A stretch of DNA of 64,000 bases from Sediminibacterium salmoneum NBRC 103935 (GCF_000511175.1 NZ_KI866530.1:4895-68894); one strand, 5' to 3'; positions 25,607 through 33,692 are shown, counted from the stretch's first letter. Notes: a model not told the origin generated them from the letters alone. Numbers and translations: made by a program.

Positions 25607-25684
25607 GAAGGCGTAAAACTATTTGTTTAATACCAACTCCTAGTTTAATAAGTAGAATGATTAAAGACAATTAAAAAAAACATT

Positions 25685-26086
25685 ATGAAAAAAGCATTCC
25701 TTTCATTTTCTCTTTTATTTGTAATTGCCCTTACAAACTATGCACAAGCAGATATTAGACCTAGTACATTTCAGCTAGGACAAAATCAAAAGACAGTTCC
25801 CTATAGGATTTTTCAAACTCAAAGTGCAAAAGTTTGTATAAAGCTGGATACCCGTACTGGACAAATGTGGCAAATACATTTTGGACAAGATAATAGTCAA
25901 AGATTTATCAATAACCTAAATGAACAACCTTTAGTTAAGAATACTTTAGACGGAAATGATCGATTTACACTGATCCCTACCCAGCTTTTCTTTACTTTTA
26001 TTCTTTTAGATCATATTACTGGTAAAACTTGGCAGGTAGATTGGTCGGATGATCCCCAAATACGAAATGTTAATCCTATACAATAA
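25685..26086 (+). CDS. Small exported protein of unknown function
   Basis: 133 residues. The signal peptide is MKKAFLSFSLLFVIALTNYAQA. The mature part contains two related segments, CIKLDTRTGQMWQIHFGQD and FILLDHITGKTWQVDWSDD, which look like a repeated beta-hairpin with a conserved T-G-x-x-W-Q core. No family recognised. A separate transcript is possible; the 78-bp gap before it shows no operator of the Crp/Fnr set. Confidence 0.5.
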   Translation: MKKAFLSFSLLFVIALTNYAQADIRPSTFQLGQNQKTVPYRIFQTQSAKVCIKLDTRTGQMWQIHFGQDNSQRFINNLNEQPLVKNTLDGNDRFTLIPTQLFFTFILLDHITGKTWQVDWSDDPQIRNVNPIQ

Positions 26087-26095
26087 TTAACTAGA

Positions 26096-26611
26096 GTGCA
26101 AAAAAAAGTCAGGCGACAACTTACATTATTTGTTAACCCTAATGATGCCATTAATATTGAAAAAATTAGACGAATGTATAATCTAGTACAATTCGATTTA
26201 ATTAAGGCACATGTTACCCTTTGTAGAGAAGATGAAATTATTGATCAGGATAGAGTTTTGGCAAATTTGTATAATATCAGTAAAAAGTCTTTTACTGTAA
26301 ATTTTGGCAAGGTTGTTCGTTTTGAAGAAGGGAAAGGTGTTCTAATTCCAGCATTAAAAGATAATGCAGAATTTTATGGATTACGGGCAAGCATATTAAA
26401 TGGACTTTTTAACCCGCCAAGAATCCATTTTCCACACATAACTTTAATGCATCCAAGAAATTCTTTGTGCACAGACACTATTTTTTATCAGATTCAAAAA
26501 TATTTGTTGCCTGCTAAATTGACGTTTCAGTCAATAAGTTTAATTGAACAAGAGGATGATGGGAAATGGAAAACTTTGGATGTATTCAAACTTTTTGATA
26601 ATATTATTTAA
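26096..26611 (+). CDS. 2H phosphoesterase (2'-5' RNA ligase/CPDase-like)
   Basis: 171 residues from a GTG start at 26096. Two HxT motifs of the 2H phosphoesterase superfamily are visible: IKAHVTLCRED (about 40) and HFPHITLMHPRN (about 118). Members hydrolyse 2',3'-cyclic phosphates or 2'-5' bonds in RNA. It lies between the small exported protein and the vat-like gene (18 bp on), likely one transcript. Substrate not predictable. Confidence 0.8.
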   Translation: MQKKVRRQLTLFVNPNDAINIEKIRRMYNLVQFDLIKAHVTLCREDEIIDQDRVLANLYNISKKSFTVNFGKVVRFEEGKGVLIPALKDNAEFYGLRASILNGLFNPPRIHFPHITLMHPRNSLCTDTIFYQIQKYLLPAKLTFQSISLIEQEDDGKWKTLDVFKLFDNII

Positions 26612-26631
26612 TCTATTAAGTATTAAATAAT
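26603..26631 (+). repeat. AT-rich inverted repeat over the vat start
   Basis: ATTATTTAAT (26603-26612) and ATTAAATAAT (26622-26631) pair perfectly around a 9-nt loop and include the first bases of the ATG at 26630. It could be a weak terminator or a translational control element. A second in-frame ATG at 26636 lies outside the stem. Confidence 0.35.
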
Positions 26632-27256
26632 GCAAATGACAGGCCCGAATAAAGATATCCAGTTTCCTCTTGCAAATTATAACAGACTTTGCTTTTTAAA
26701 GAATGCCGTCAAGAACCCTAATATCATTGTTGGTGACTATACCTATTATGACGATTTTGACAATGTTGAGAACTTTGAGAAAAATGTAAAGTATCATTTT
26801 GATTTTGTTGGAGACAAGTTGATAATTGGTAAATTTTCTATGATTGCATCTGATGTAAAGTTCATAATGAACGGCGCTAACCATTTGTCAAATGCAATTT
26901 CGTCTTATCCGTTCGCCATTTTTGGAAATGGTTGGGAAAATGCAATGGAGGATAAATCTTACCCCAATAAGGGCGACATTATTATAGGTAATGATGTCTG
27001 GATTGGTTATAACGCTACAATTATGGCAGGTGTAACTATTGGTGACGGCGCCATCATTGCAACAAATTCTACTGTAATTAGGGATGTTGAACCTTACTCC
27101 ATTGTAGGGGGTAATCCAGCAAAAGAAATTAAAAAGCGTTTTGATGATGAAACAATATCTAAACTACTAGATATTAAATGGTGGGACTGGGATATCGATA
27201 AAATTACCAGAAATATACAAAACCTAACAGGTACATTTATTGATAAATTGATTTAA
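26630..27256 (+). CDS. vat-like: Vat-type xenobiotic O-acetyltransferase (streptogramin A class)
   Basis: 208 residues, normal for the Vat/CatB xenobiotic acetyltransferase family. Left-handed beta-helix hexapeptides (IIVGDYTYYDDFDNVENFEKN, IIGNDVWIGYNATIMAGV, IGDGAIIATNSTVI), the catalytic His in MNGANHLSNA (about 83), and the C-terminal signature YSIVGGNPAKEIKKRF and WWDWDIDKI are all present. Vat enzymes acetylate streptogramin A antibiotics with acetyl-CoA; related proteins act on chloramphenicol or unknown acceptors, so the drug substrate is inferred. Followed 19 bp later by Crp/Fnr regulator 3. It lies in an A+T-rich island with two IS elements, suggesting acquisition. Confidence 0.85.
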   Translation: MQMTGPNKDIQFPLANYNRLCFLKNAVKNPNIIVGDYTYYDDFDNVENFEKNVKYHFDFVGDKLIIGKFSMIASDVKFIMNGANHLSNAISSYPFAIFGNGWENAMEDKSYPNKGDIIIGNDVWIGYNATIMAGVTIGDGAIIATNSTVIRDVEPYSIVGGNPAKEIKKRFDDETISKLLDIKWWDWDIDKITRNIQNLTGTFIDKLI

Positions 27257-27275
27257 TATCTTATCTTTTTCTTTT

Positions 27276-27845
27276 ATGATTTCACCAGAATTTCTGTATG
27301 TAAATATTTCTGAAAAACAATCTGCTTATTTTCTTTCTGTTATAGAAAGAATCGGTAAGCCCAGGATTGTCAAGAAGGGTGAAGTATTAATTCGAGAAGG
27401 CAAATGTTCAACTTTCTTTTTTTATATTAAATCTGGAGCGTTTAAAACTTCTATTGTTAGAAATGATAAATCTTATATTCTTGGTTTTACCTTAAATGGA
27501 GATATTGATTGTTGCCCTTCTTCGCTTTTAAAGAATATTAAAAATAATTTTTCAATTGAAGCCATTTCTGATAGTGATGTTCTTATTTGTGATTTTAAGG
27601 ATTTTAAAAATATTTGCAGTCCAGAAAAATTCAACAGTATTACCAACAATATAATGGCTAACTATATTCGTATTCTGGAGAATAGGGTTATAGAAGCTAT
27701 TTCTCTCACTGCCGAGGATCGGTATAATTATTTATTAGAAAATAACCCTTTAATAATCAAGAGTATTCCATTAAGTCTTATTGCTTCTTATTTAGGTATT
27801 ACTAAAGAACGTTTAAGCAGGATTAGACGAAGTTATAAAAGTTGA
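27276..27845 (+). CDS. Crp/Fnr-family regulator 3
   Basis: 189 residues. Effector beta-roll (VKKGEVLIREGKCSTFFFYIKSG, SYILGFTLNGDIDCCPSS), dimer helix (NIMANYIRILENRVIEAISLTAEDRY) and winged helix (PLSLIASYLGITKERLSRIRRSYKS). The recognition helix reads E-R-L-S-R, again ExxSR. Cys residues are present but not spaced like an FNR iron-sulphur cluster. The stop codon overlaps the operator TTGAC-N4-GTCAA that precedes the serine-hydrolase gene, repeating the regulator-operator-target order seen for regulators 1 and 2. Confidence 0.85.
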   Translation: MISPEFLYVNISEKQSAYFLSVIERIGKPRIVKKGEVLIREGKCSTFFFYIKSGAFKTSIVRNDKSYILGFTLNGDIDCCPSSLLKNIKNNFSIEAISDSDVLICDFKDFKNICSPEKFNSITNNIMANYIRILENRVIEAISLTAEDRYNYLLENNPLIIKSIPLSLIASYLGITKERLSRIRRSYKS

Positions 27846-27885
27846 CTTTAGTCAAATATTTCAGTCTTGATTAATTGTACTTTTA
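27842..27885 (+). promoter_or_regulatory. Crp/Fnr-type operator H and promoter
   Basis: Perfect palindrome TTGAC-TTTA-GTCAA (27842-27855), overlapping the end of regulator 3. Box TACTTTTA (27878-27885) ends 36.5 bp from its centre; ATG 27904 follows. Confidence 0.6.
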
Positions 27886-27903
27886 AATAGTAGATTTAAT
27901 CAT

Positions 27904-28995
27904 TATGAAAAGAGGTAAATTACTTTTGATAGCTATTTTCTTTAGTTTTTTTCTGTAAAAAGTTACAGTCAGCGAGTACTTGTATATGCAGATTCTATTA
28001 GAAACCATTATCAGATTCCTGAATTGTCTTATGCTGTTTTAAACTCGAAGAAGATTTTGGAAATGAGTGCATTAGGTAAGCATGCTGTTCATCTCCCAGA
28101 CACGGCTACTTTAAACGATCGTTTCCATATTGCATCGAATACAAAAGCTATGACCGCTTTTATAATTGCAAAGTTTGTGGAAAGTGGAAAACTAAGTTGG
28201 TCAAGCAAGTTCTTTGATTTGTTTCCAGAATGGAAAAAGGAAAGTAAGGCAGAATACGCAAATATTACTTTAAAGGATTTGCTTTCTCATAGAGCAGGGA
28301 TTCATACACTGCAAGGGGATAGTACTGATCCGGAAGTCCCTTCTTTTAATGGAACCAAAGTGGAAAAACGAAAGGCATTTGGGAGGTTCGTGTTAACAAT
28401 TGAGCCATTAAAGACGGATAGTCTGCGGCCCTTTATATATTCAAATGCAGGATATACTTTGGCTACTTTGATGTTAGAGAAAGTAGCTAATCAATCCTGG
28501 GAAGAGCTGGTTATTAAAGTATTTAACGAAGATTTGAAATGGGAGGTGGCATTTTCATGGCCTGAAAACCAAAAACGCAAAGATACCTGGGGGCATAGTT
28601 TTGAAAAAGGCACTTTAATTCCTGTTCCTTCAAATACCGACTTTCGGTTGGATTATACCGAACCTGCCGGTGATTTAAATATGAAAATTAAAGATTTTGC
28701 TAAGTTTATTCAATTGAATCTGGAAGGGTTACAAGGGAAGAATAATTATTTGAAAGCAAGCACTTATTCATTCCTGCATAATGGATTAAAGAATTATGCT
28801 ATGGGTTGGTATAATGTTTACGAGAATGAAAATGAGTACTCTACTCATTCTGGTACAGTTGGAACCTATTATACTACTGTGCAGATTGATCGTAAGAAAG
28901 GAATTGGATACATAATTTTTACCAATTCATTCAATAACAATACACAACAAGGGGTAAGGTTGTTAATGCGTAGATTGAAAGAAGTATTTCAGTAA
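27904..28995 (+). CDS. Exported serine hydrolase of the beta-lactamase/class C family (frameshift in signal peptide)
   Basis: About 363 residues when repaired. ATG 27904 gives MKRGKLLLIAIFFSFF and then a stop; one more T in the T7 run at 27946-27952 joins it to FSVKSYSQRVLVYADSIRNHY and the long frame. The Beta-lactamase (PF00144) fold follows: SxxK motif SNTK in FHIASNTKAMTAF, Tyr in IYSNAGYTLATLMLE, and the third motif region HSGTVGTYY. Such enzymes are esterases, D-aminopeptidases or penicillin-binding-protein-like; a true beta-lactamase role is not implied. It stands directly behind operator H. Confidence 0.8.
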
Positions 28996-29027
28996 TTGGC
29001 CTTCACATTCCGATAATAACTAACTAA

Positions 29028-29504
29028 ATGACACCAAGAATTGAATATTTAAAGGAGAAAAAACTGGTTGGTAAACGCCTTGCTATGAGTTTGGCCAATA
29101 ATAAAACAGGCGAACTATGGCAGCAATTCTTACCAAAACGCAGAGAAATCTCAAATCATATAAACAATGATTTAATTTCTATGCAAGTGTATGCACCTAC
29201 CTATTTTTCAGATTTTAAACCTTCCAATGAATTTGAAAAATGGGCATCTGTTGAAGTGGCCAATTTTGAAAAAGTACCAGCAGCAATGGAAACCTTTACC
29301 TTAGCAGGAGGTCTTTATGCCGTTTTTGACTATAAAGGTTCAAGTAACGATCCGGGCATTTTTCAATTTATTTTGGGAACTTGGTTGCCGAGTTCTGGTT
29401 ACCTTTTAGACGACAGACCTCATTTTGAGGTATTGGGTGAGAAATACAAAAACAATGACCCGGATTCAGAAGAAGAAATTTGGATACCCATTAAGACCCA
29501 ATGA
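29028..29504 (+). CDS. GyrI-like/AraC effector-binding domain protein
   Basis: 158 residues made of a single GyrI-like small-molecule-binding domain (SHS2 duplication): PRIEYLKEKKLVGKRLAMSL, LISMQVYAPTYF, GGLYAVFDYKGSSND, FQFILGTWLPSSGYLLDDRP, HFEVLGEKY and the acidic C-terminus EEEIWIPIK. Stand-alone members bind hydrophobic cations or drugs and may sequester or hydrolyse them. No DNA-binding domain is present. It lies 33 bp after the serine hydrolase. Confidence 0.8.
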   Translation: MTPRIEYLKEKKLVGKRLAMSLANNKTGELWQQFLPKRREISNHINNDLISMQVYAPTYFSDFKPSNEFEKWASVEVANFEKVPAAMETFTLAGGLYAVFDYKGSSNDPGIFQFILGTWLPSSGYLLDDRPHFEVLGEKYKNNDPDSEEEIWIPIKTQ

Positions 29505-29539
29505 AAAAGTTAAATAAGCCAATATAATTAGCGATAAGA

Positions 29540-30285
29540 ATGAAAAAGAATAATACAAAATGTCTTAATTGTGAATCTCAAACCATAGGAAAATATTGCC
29601 ATAACTGCGGTCAAAAAACAGATACTAAAAGGTTAGATTTTATACATTTCATAAGTCATGATCTGATTCATGGAGTATTTCATTTTGATAAAGGATTACC
29701 ACTTACTGTAAAAGAATTAATTGTAAGACCAGGAAAAGTTGCGAGAAATTATATTCAAGGTAAACGGATAAGTTATTACAACTTTTTTATTTGATACTGA
29801 TTATGATAGGGTTGATTTTGACAACTAAAGGATTGTATAAAAGCAATTATATTGATGATTCTGCTCCTATTCAATCTGAATATCAGAATGGAATTAATTT
29901 CGCCCAGAAGAATTTAAAAGCTATTTTTTTACTTTTTATTCCAATGATAGTTTTTAGTTTAAAAATGATATACCGCAAACTAAATTTCAATATTTCAGAG
30001 TTTAGCATTATTGCAGTCGTCAATGTTTTCTATTTCCTGTTATTTGCCTTAGTATCTAATATTATTTACTTTCTATCGGCCTTTTTAAATTTTGAAATCA
30101 GTGAAAACACCAGTGCCTTTTTTGTGTATTTGGGAATATTGAGCTTTATTCGGGTATTATACCTGACGTTTCAACCCTATATTAAATCAAAGTTGGTTTT
30201 ATTTATTAAAGCAATGCTTACCACCCTTTTGTTTTTTGTTATATTGCTTTTAACGATTATGATGATGATTGCCATTGCTAAATAG
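29540..30285 (+). CDS. DUF3667 membrane protein (frameshift at T6)
   Basis: About 248 residues when repaired. The N-terminal zinc-ribbon-like motif CLNCESQTIGKYCHNCGQK is followed by the family block HFISHDLIHGVFHFDKGLP, ELIVRPGKVARNYIQGKRISYYNFF. The frame then stops, and a second frame continues with IGLILTT..., and four membrane helices (KAIFLLFIPMIVFSL, FSIIAVVNVFYFLLFALV, FVYLGILSFIRVLYL, LVLFIKAMLTTLLFFVILLL). One additional T in the T6 run at 29783-29788 fuses the halves as YYNFFYLILIMIGLIL, as expected for the family. Function unknown. Confidence 0.8.
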
Positions 30286-30343
30286 AAAGAAGGGAGTAAT
30301 AGTGTATAATAAAGTGTAGTTTATTTACATGTCCTAATTTTAA

Positions 30344-31168
30344 ATGATGGAAATATTAAACTATATCCTTGGTATTGATCCTAATTATATCATTATTGGG
30401 TTACTGGCATTTTTCTATACCTTGGAGCAGGTGTTTGATAATCCATTCGCTTTCAAGCAAAGAGGGAAGCATTTGTTTCAAAACATTCTTTTTCAAATAG
30501 TATTCCTTGCTTTAAACTTATTTTTCTTTACTATACTGGTCAACTGTATTGAGTGGCTCAATACTAAAAAAATAGGGCTGCTTTATCTTATAAAATTACC
30601 CTTTTGGATAAGGTTGATTTTGAGTGTGATGCTTTTTGATTTTGCAACCTATTGGCTCCATAGGGCTTCGCATAAAATTCCTTTGTTGTGGAGATTGCAT
30701 AGAGTGCATCATAGCGATACCCAAATGGATTCTTCTACCACCTTTAGATTTCATCCCATTGAATTGGCTATTGTATATCAGGCTGGTAATATAGTTGCGG
30801 CAGGAATATTTGGACTGGATGTAACATCATTGGCACTATATTATTTCATTGTTTACATTTTCTTCTTTATAGAACATTCTAACCTGAATTACCCTAATTG
30901 TTTGAACAGAACATTAGGACTGCTTTTTGTGATGCCAGACCATCATCGGGTACACCATCACCAGGAGCAGGTGTACACGGATTCCAATTTTGCCGATATT
31001 TTCATTATTTGGGACAGGCTTTTTGGAACATTTAAGTTAATTCCTGTGAATCAGATGAAGTATGGCTTGGTTGAATTTGAGGAGGAGAAGCAGCAGTCCT
31101 TTCTCTATCTAATGAAAAGTCCCTTTATTACCATTAAAAGAGAAGTTTCAGATAATTCAAAGAATTGA
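30344..31168 (+). CDS. Sterol desaturase/fatty-acid hydroxylase family protein
   Basis: 274 residues, integral membrane. The eight-histidine diiron motif is visible: HRASH in DFATYWLHRASHKIP, HRVHH in WRLHRVHHSDTQMD, and HHRVHHH in MPDHHRVHHHQEQ, with FFIEHSNLNYP between. These enzymes hydroxylate or desaturate lipids with O2 at a non-haem diiron centre. Membrane helices surround each motif (IIIGLLAFFYTLEQVF, ILFQIVFLALNLFFFTILV). Substrate unknown; sphingolipid, hopanoid or carotenoid lipids are possible in this phylum. Confidence 0.9.
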   Translation: MMEILNYILGIDPNYIIIGLLAFFYTLEQVFDNPFAFKQRGKHLFQNILFQIVFLALNLFFFTILVNCIEWLNTKKIGLLYLIKLPFWIRLILSVMLFDFATYWLHRASHKIPLLWRLHRVHHSDTQMDSSTTFRFHPIELAIVYQAGNIVAAGIFGLDVTSLALYYFIVYIFFFIEHSNLNYPNCLNRTLGLLFVMPDHHRVHHHQEQVYTDSNFADIFIIWDRLFGTFKLIPVNQMKYGLVEFEEEKQQSFLYLMKSPFITIKREVSDNSKN

Positions 31169-31207
31169 ATAACCCCAGTTTCCTCTTAAATCAAAACAAT
31201 AGCTAAA

Positions 31208-31254
31208 TACGTATTTCTCCGTATTTCCTACATTTTGCTTTTTTGCTAAATTGC
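31208..31254 (+). promoter_or_regulatory. Promoter with double CGTATTTC repeat (second MORN gene)
   Basis: TACGTATTTCTCCGTATTTC (31208-31227) contains two CGTATTTC copies 10 bp apart. Box TAAATTGC (31247-31254) starts 22 bp after the second CGTATT, just upstream of ATG 31260. The layout matches those at 1745 and 10361. Confidence 0.45.
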
Positions 31255-31259
31255 CAAAC

Positions 31260-33179
31260 ATGAAGTCATTAAGGATTCTTTCAATTATTATAACTTTTTT
31301 GTACGTTGTTGTAGCGGCCTATGCACAGTCACCCATATTCTCCAGCCGCAACGCCTATGATCCTCAAAAGAATACAATTGGCAGGTCACAGTACGATTTA
31401 ATATACAGCCGGTTGTATACCCAGGATATCGGTTGGGCTAAGACAAGCTCATTTGGAATTGAAGTAAGGAGCAGAAATAAGCAGTACAATAAAGTTTATC
31501 TCTTTGGAGATTATATTAAATCGTATACTGTTGAGAGAAAAACCTATCTCTATTTGGCGTATATAGAAATGGACCCTGATGCCAGTGGGAATAAAAAAGA
31601 GCAATTAAGGTTGTTTTTTTCAGATCATAATATCAGAGAAAAACAAAGGTGGGCAAATGATACCAGGACAGCTAATGAGAAGGAGATAGTTGCCGATATT
31701 GACAACAATCCAATTGTATTGGCAGAAACCCAGCCTGATGTTTTTGTGGAAGTAGACCTTTATTATGAAGGAGACAGTGGCCCTAAAAAAAAGGCTTTTG
31801 GAACTACCACTTATATCTATGATGTAAACAGTTTTCATCCCACCAAATCTCCAGTCATTATTGGAAAGTTATTTCAGTATAAGCCCGAACTGCTGCGCAA
31901 AAAAACTTTTGAATCTGCCAAGCTGGTGAATTATCATTCCAGTGGCATGGTATCTGGCACCATCGATTACATAACTAAAGAGGGTGGAGCGATCCTTCCT
32001 GTGTACCGAACGGAAAAGCTGGATGAAAATGGAAAACTAAAGGAAGTGAATTTTAACGATATCATCGGGATGTACATGGACAGTGGTAAAGTTTATTTTA
32101 AAGGAGGGCTTGGCATTCCGGCAGGGGTGAAAGAAAAATGGCCGGCTGCTATTCGCGATCTCAAAACCGATCTTAATTTGCTGGAAGAAATTAATCAGAA
32201 ACTTGGTAGAGAGCCTGTAGAAAATAAAGAACTGCTTGGGCAATTCTTTGTCAATTTTAATAAGCTAGATGAATATGAATGGATTGATGAAACCCGAAAG
32301 ACCGTTTTTGGTAAGCCTGTCAAATACATTTACAAAGGCACGTATAATAAGGAGGGCGTTCCGCATGGCTGGGGGATTATGTACGCCGCTAACACAGACG
32401 ACGAATATTTTCTGGGACAGTTTACCAATGGAATGCCCGACGGTTTAGGTATACGAAACAATTTTAAGCTGGATAAGCCCGAAGAAATCTATAGCAGCAG
32501 AGGTTTGCATGTAGGAAACCAATTGGTTTATGGCACTAAATATACCAGTGCAGTAAATGGTAACGGTTCATATGCTACCCATGGCGATTTCAGATTGGGT
32601 GAGCTAAACGGGACGGGCATTCGCATCTGGTCACGGAGCGATGGGGTTGGTGACGTAGCAGAGGGTAGTTTTAAGGATGGACAACTGCACGGTGCAGGAA
32701 GTGTTTATGACAACAACAAGTCGTTGGTTGGCATATTTGAAAAGGGATCCTTCGTATCTGGCAATAGCATTACCGATAAGATTTATGACGACAGGTACTA
32801 TCCGGGTGCGGTAGTGCTTTACCGGGGTAAAAAATATGTGATCATGAAAAAAGGCAATGGAATGTTTTTGCTCGATGATGGCAGTTCGGTTTCTACCAAG
32901 GCTGATCTAACGCTAACCGGTGAACGTTCTCTTCGGGCAAAAGCCTGCCTTATTTGCAATGGAACCGGCTATCTAAAGCCTACAACCAATACTGTCTTTT
33001 CCGGGGTAACCAAAACAGAGAAAACCTATCAGACAGGACCCACAGGTTATATCGTTTGGGAAAAGACCACCAAAAGCACCACCGCACCAGTTACCACTTC
33101 CCGTACGAGCCGTTGTACAGCTTGTGCGGGAGGATTGGCAGGCAATGAACCTGTACCGCTCGGAACAAATAAAAGATAA
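31260..33179 (+). CDS. Exported MORN-type repeat protein with C-terminal zinc-ribbon-like motif
   Basis: 639 residues from ATG 31260. The signal peptide is MKSLRILSIIITFLYVVVAAYA. A large N-terminal domain (about 20-350) has no family I can name (FGIEVRSRNKQYNKVYLFGDY, GAILPVYRTEKL). About 350-500 holds MORN-like repeats (VPHGWGIMYAAN, YFLGQFTNGMPDGLGIR, GSFKDGQLHGAGSVYDN). The C-terminus has a DnaJ-like pair CLICNGTGY and CTACAGG separated by about 50 Thr-rich residues, a possible zinc site. Likely a cell-envelope scaffold related to the MORN protein at 1807. Confidence 0.7.
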   Translation: MKSLRILSIIITFLYVVVAAYAQSPIFSSRNAYDPQKNTIGRSQYDLIYSRLYTQDIGWAKTSSFGIEVRSRNKQYNKVYLFGDYIKSYTVERKTYLYLAYIEMDPDASGNKKEQLRLFFSDHNIREKQRWANDTRTANEKEIVADIDNNPIVLAETQPDVFVEVDLYYEGDSGPKKKAFGTTTYIYDVNSFHPTKSPVIIGKLFQYKPELLRKKTFESAKLVNYHSSGMVSGTIDYITKEGGAILPVYRTEKLDENGKLKEVNFNDIIGMYMDSGKVYFKGGLGIPAGVKEKWPAAIRDLKTDLNLLEEINQKLGREPVENKELLGQFFVNFNKLDEYEWIDETRKTVFGKPVKYIYKGTYNKEGVPHGWGIMYAANTDDEYFLGQFTNGMPDGLGIRNNFKLDKPEEIYSSRGLHVGNQLVYGTKYTSAVNGNGSYATHGDFRLGELNGTGIRIWSRSDGVGDVAEGSFKDGQLHGAGSVYDNNKSLVGIFEKGSFVSGNSITDKIYDDRYYPGAVVLYRGKKYVIMKKGNGMFLLDDGSSVSTKADLTLTGERSLRAKACLICNGTGYLKPTTNTVFSGVTKTEKTYQTGPTGYIVWEKTTKSTTAPVTTSRTSRCTACAGGLAGNEPVPLGTNKR

Positions 33180-33214
33180 GAGTCATTTTTTATAGGTAAT
33201 TATATAATCATTAT

Positions 33215-33222
33215 TAAATTTG
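33215..33222 (+). promoter_or_regulatory. -7 box upstream of the DUF6265 lipoprotein
   Basis: Exact TAnnTTTG box TAAATTTG six bases before ATG 33228. No clear -33 element. Confidence 0.4.
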
Positions 33223-33227
33223 ATTAT

Positions 33228-33692
33228 ATGAAGCCTATAATAATTGTCTTTTTAGGATTTTTTATTCTATCCTGTAGTACCCATTCTGAATCCACTAAAA
33301 ATACAGATCCCAATCTGGATTGGTTACTGGGTAACTGGAAAAGAACCAATGAAGAAGCGGGAAAAGAGACCTATGAAAATTGGGGAAAACCCAATGACAG
33401 TAGCTATTCTGGTATTGGTTTAACCATTCAAAAAGGCGATACCATATTTCAGGAGAAAATGGACATTTTTCTATCCGGAGGCAAAGGGGCTTTATTCGTA
33501 AAAATGCCCGATGAAGAAAAAGCTACCGAGTTTGTGTTGACAGAGCTTACACCCAATGCATTTGTTTTTACAAATGAAGCGAACGAATTCCCCAAAAAGA
33601 TCAAATATTGGTTAGAAAGGGGAAAGATCAAAGCGGTGATTTCCAATGATTCACTAGAGATTCCTTTTGAATTTGAAAAAATTAAAGAATGA
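33228..33692 (+). CDS. DUF6265 lipoprotein
   Basis: 154 residues. Lipoprotein signal MKPIIIVFLGFFILSCS with lipobox ILSC. The DUF6265 signature follows: LDWLLGNWKRTNEEAGKE, YENWGKPNDSSYSGIG, and a lipocalin-like beta-barrel layout (DIFLSGGKGALFVKMPDEE, FVFTNEANEFPKKIKYW). The function of the family is unknown; the fold suggests binding of a small hydrophobic ligand. The stop overlaps the next start (ATGA), so translation is coupled to the aspartyl-protease-like gene. Confidence 0.8.
   Translation: MKPIIIVFLGFFILSCSTHSESTKNTDPNLDWLLGNWKRTNEEAGKETYENWGKPNDSSYSGIGLTIQKGDTIFQEKMDIFLSGGKGALFVKMPDEEKATEFVLTELTPNAFVFTNEANEFPKKIKYWLERGKIKAVISNDSLEIPFEFEKIKE

Noticed and set aside
25607..25684. Further Crp/Fnr-type operator upstream of 25685
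   Set aside because: The imperfect TTTAATACC...TAGTTTAA dyad has the wrong arm spacing, and no box lies at the 36-37 bp distance.
16155..27845. True FNR (oxygen-sensing 4Fe-4S) identity for the three regulators
   Set aside because: The Cys residues do not show the FNR N-terminal cluster spacing; only the recognition-helix and site logic is FNR-like.
27904..28995. Bona fide class C beta-lactamase
   Set aside because: It has the PF00144 motifs, but these are shared by esterases and peptidases; nothing specific to AmpC is visible.
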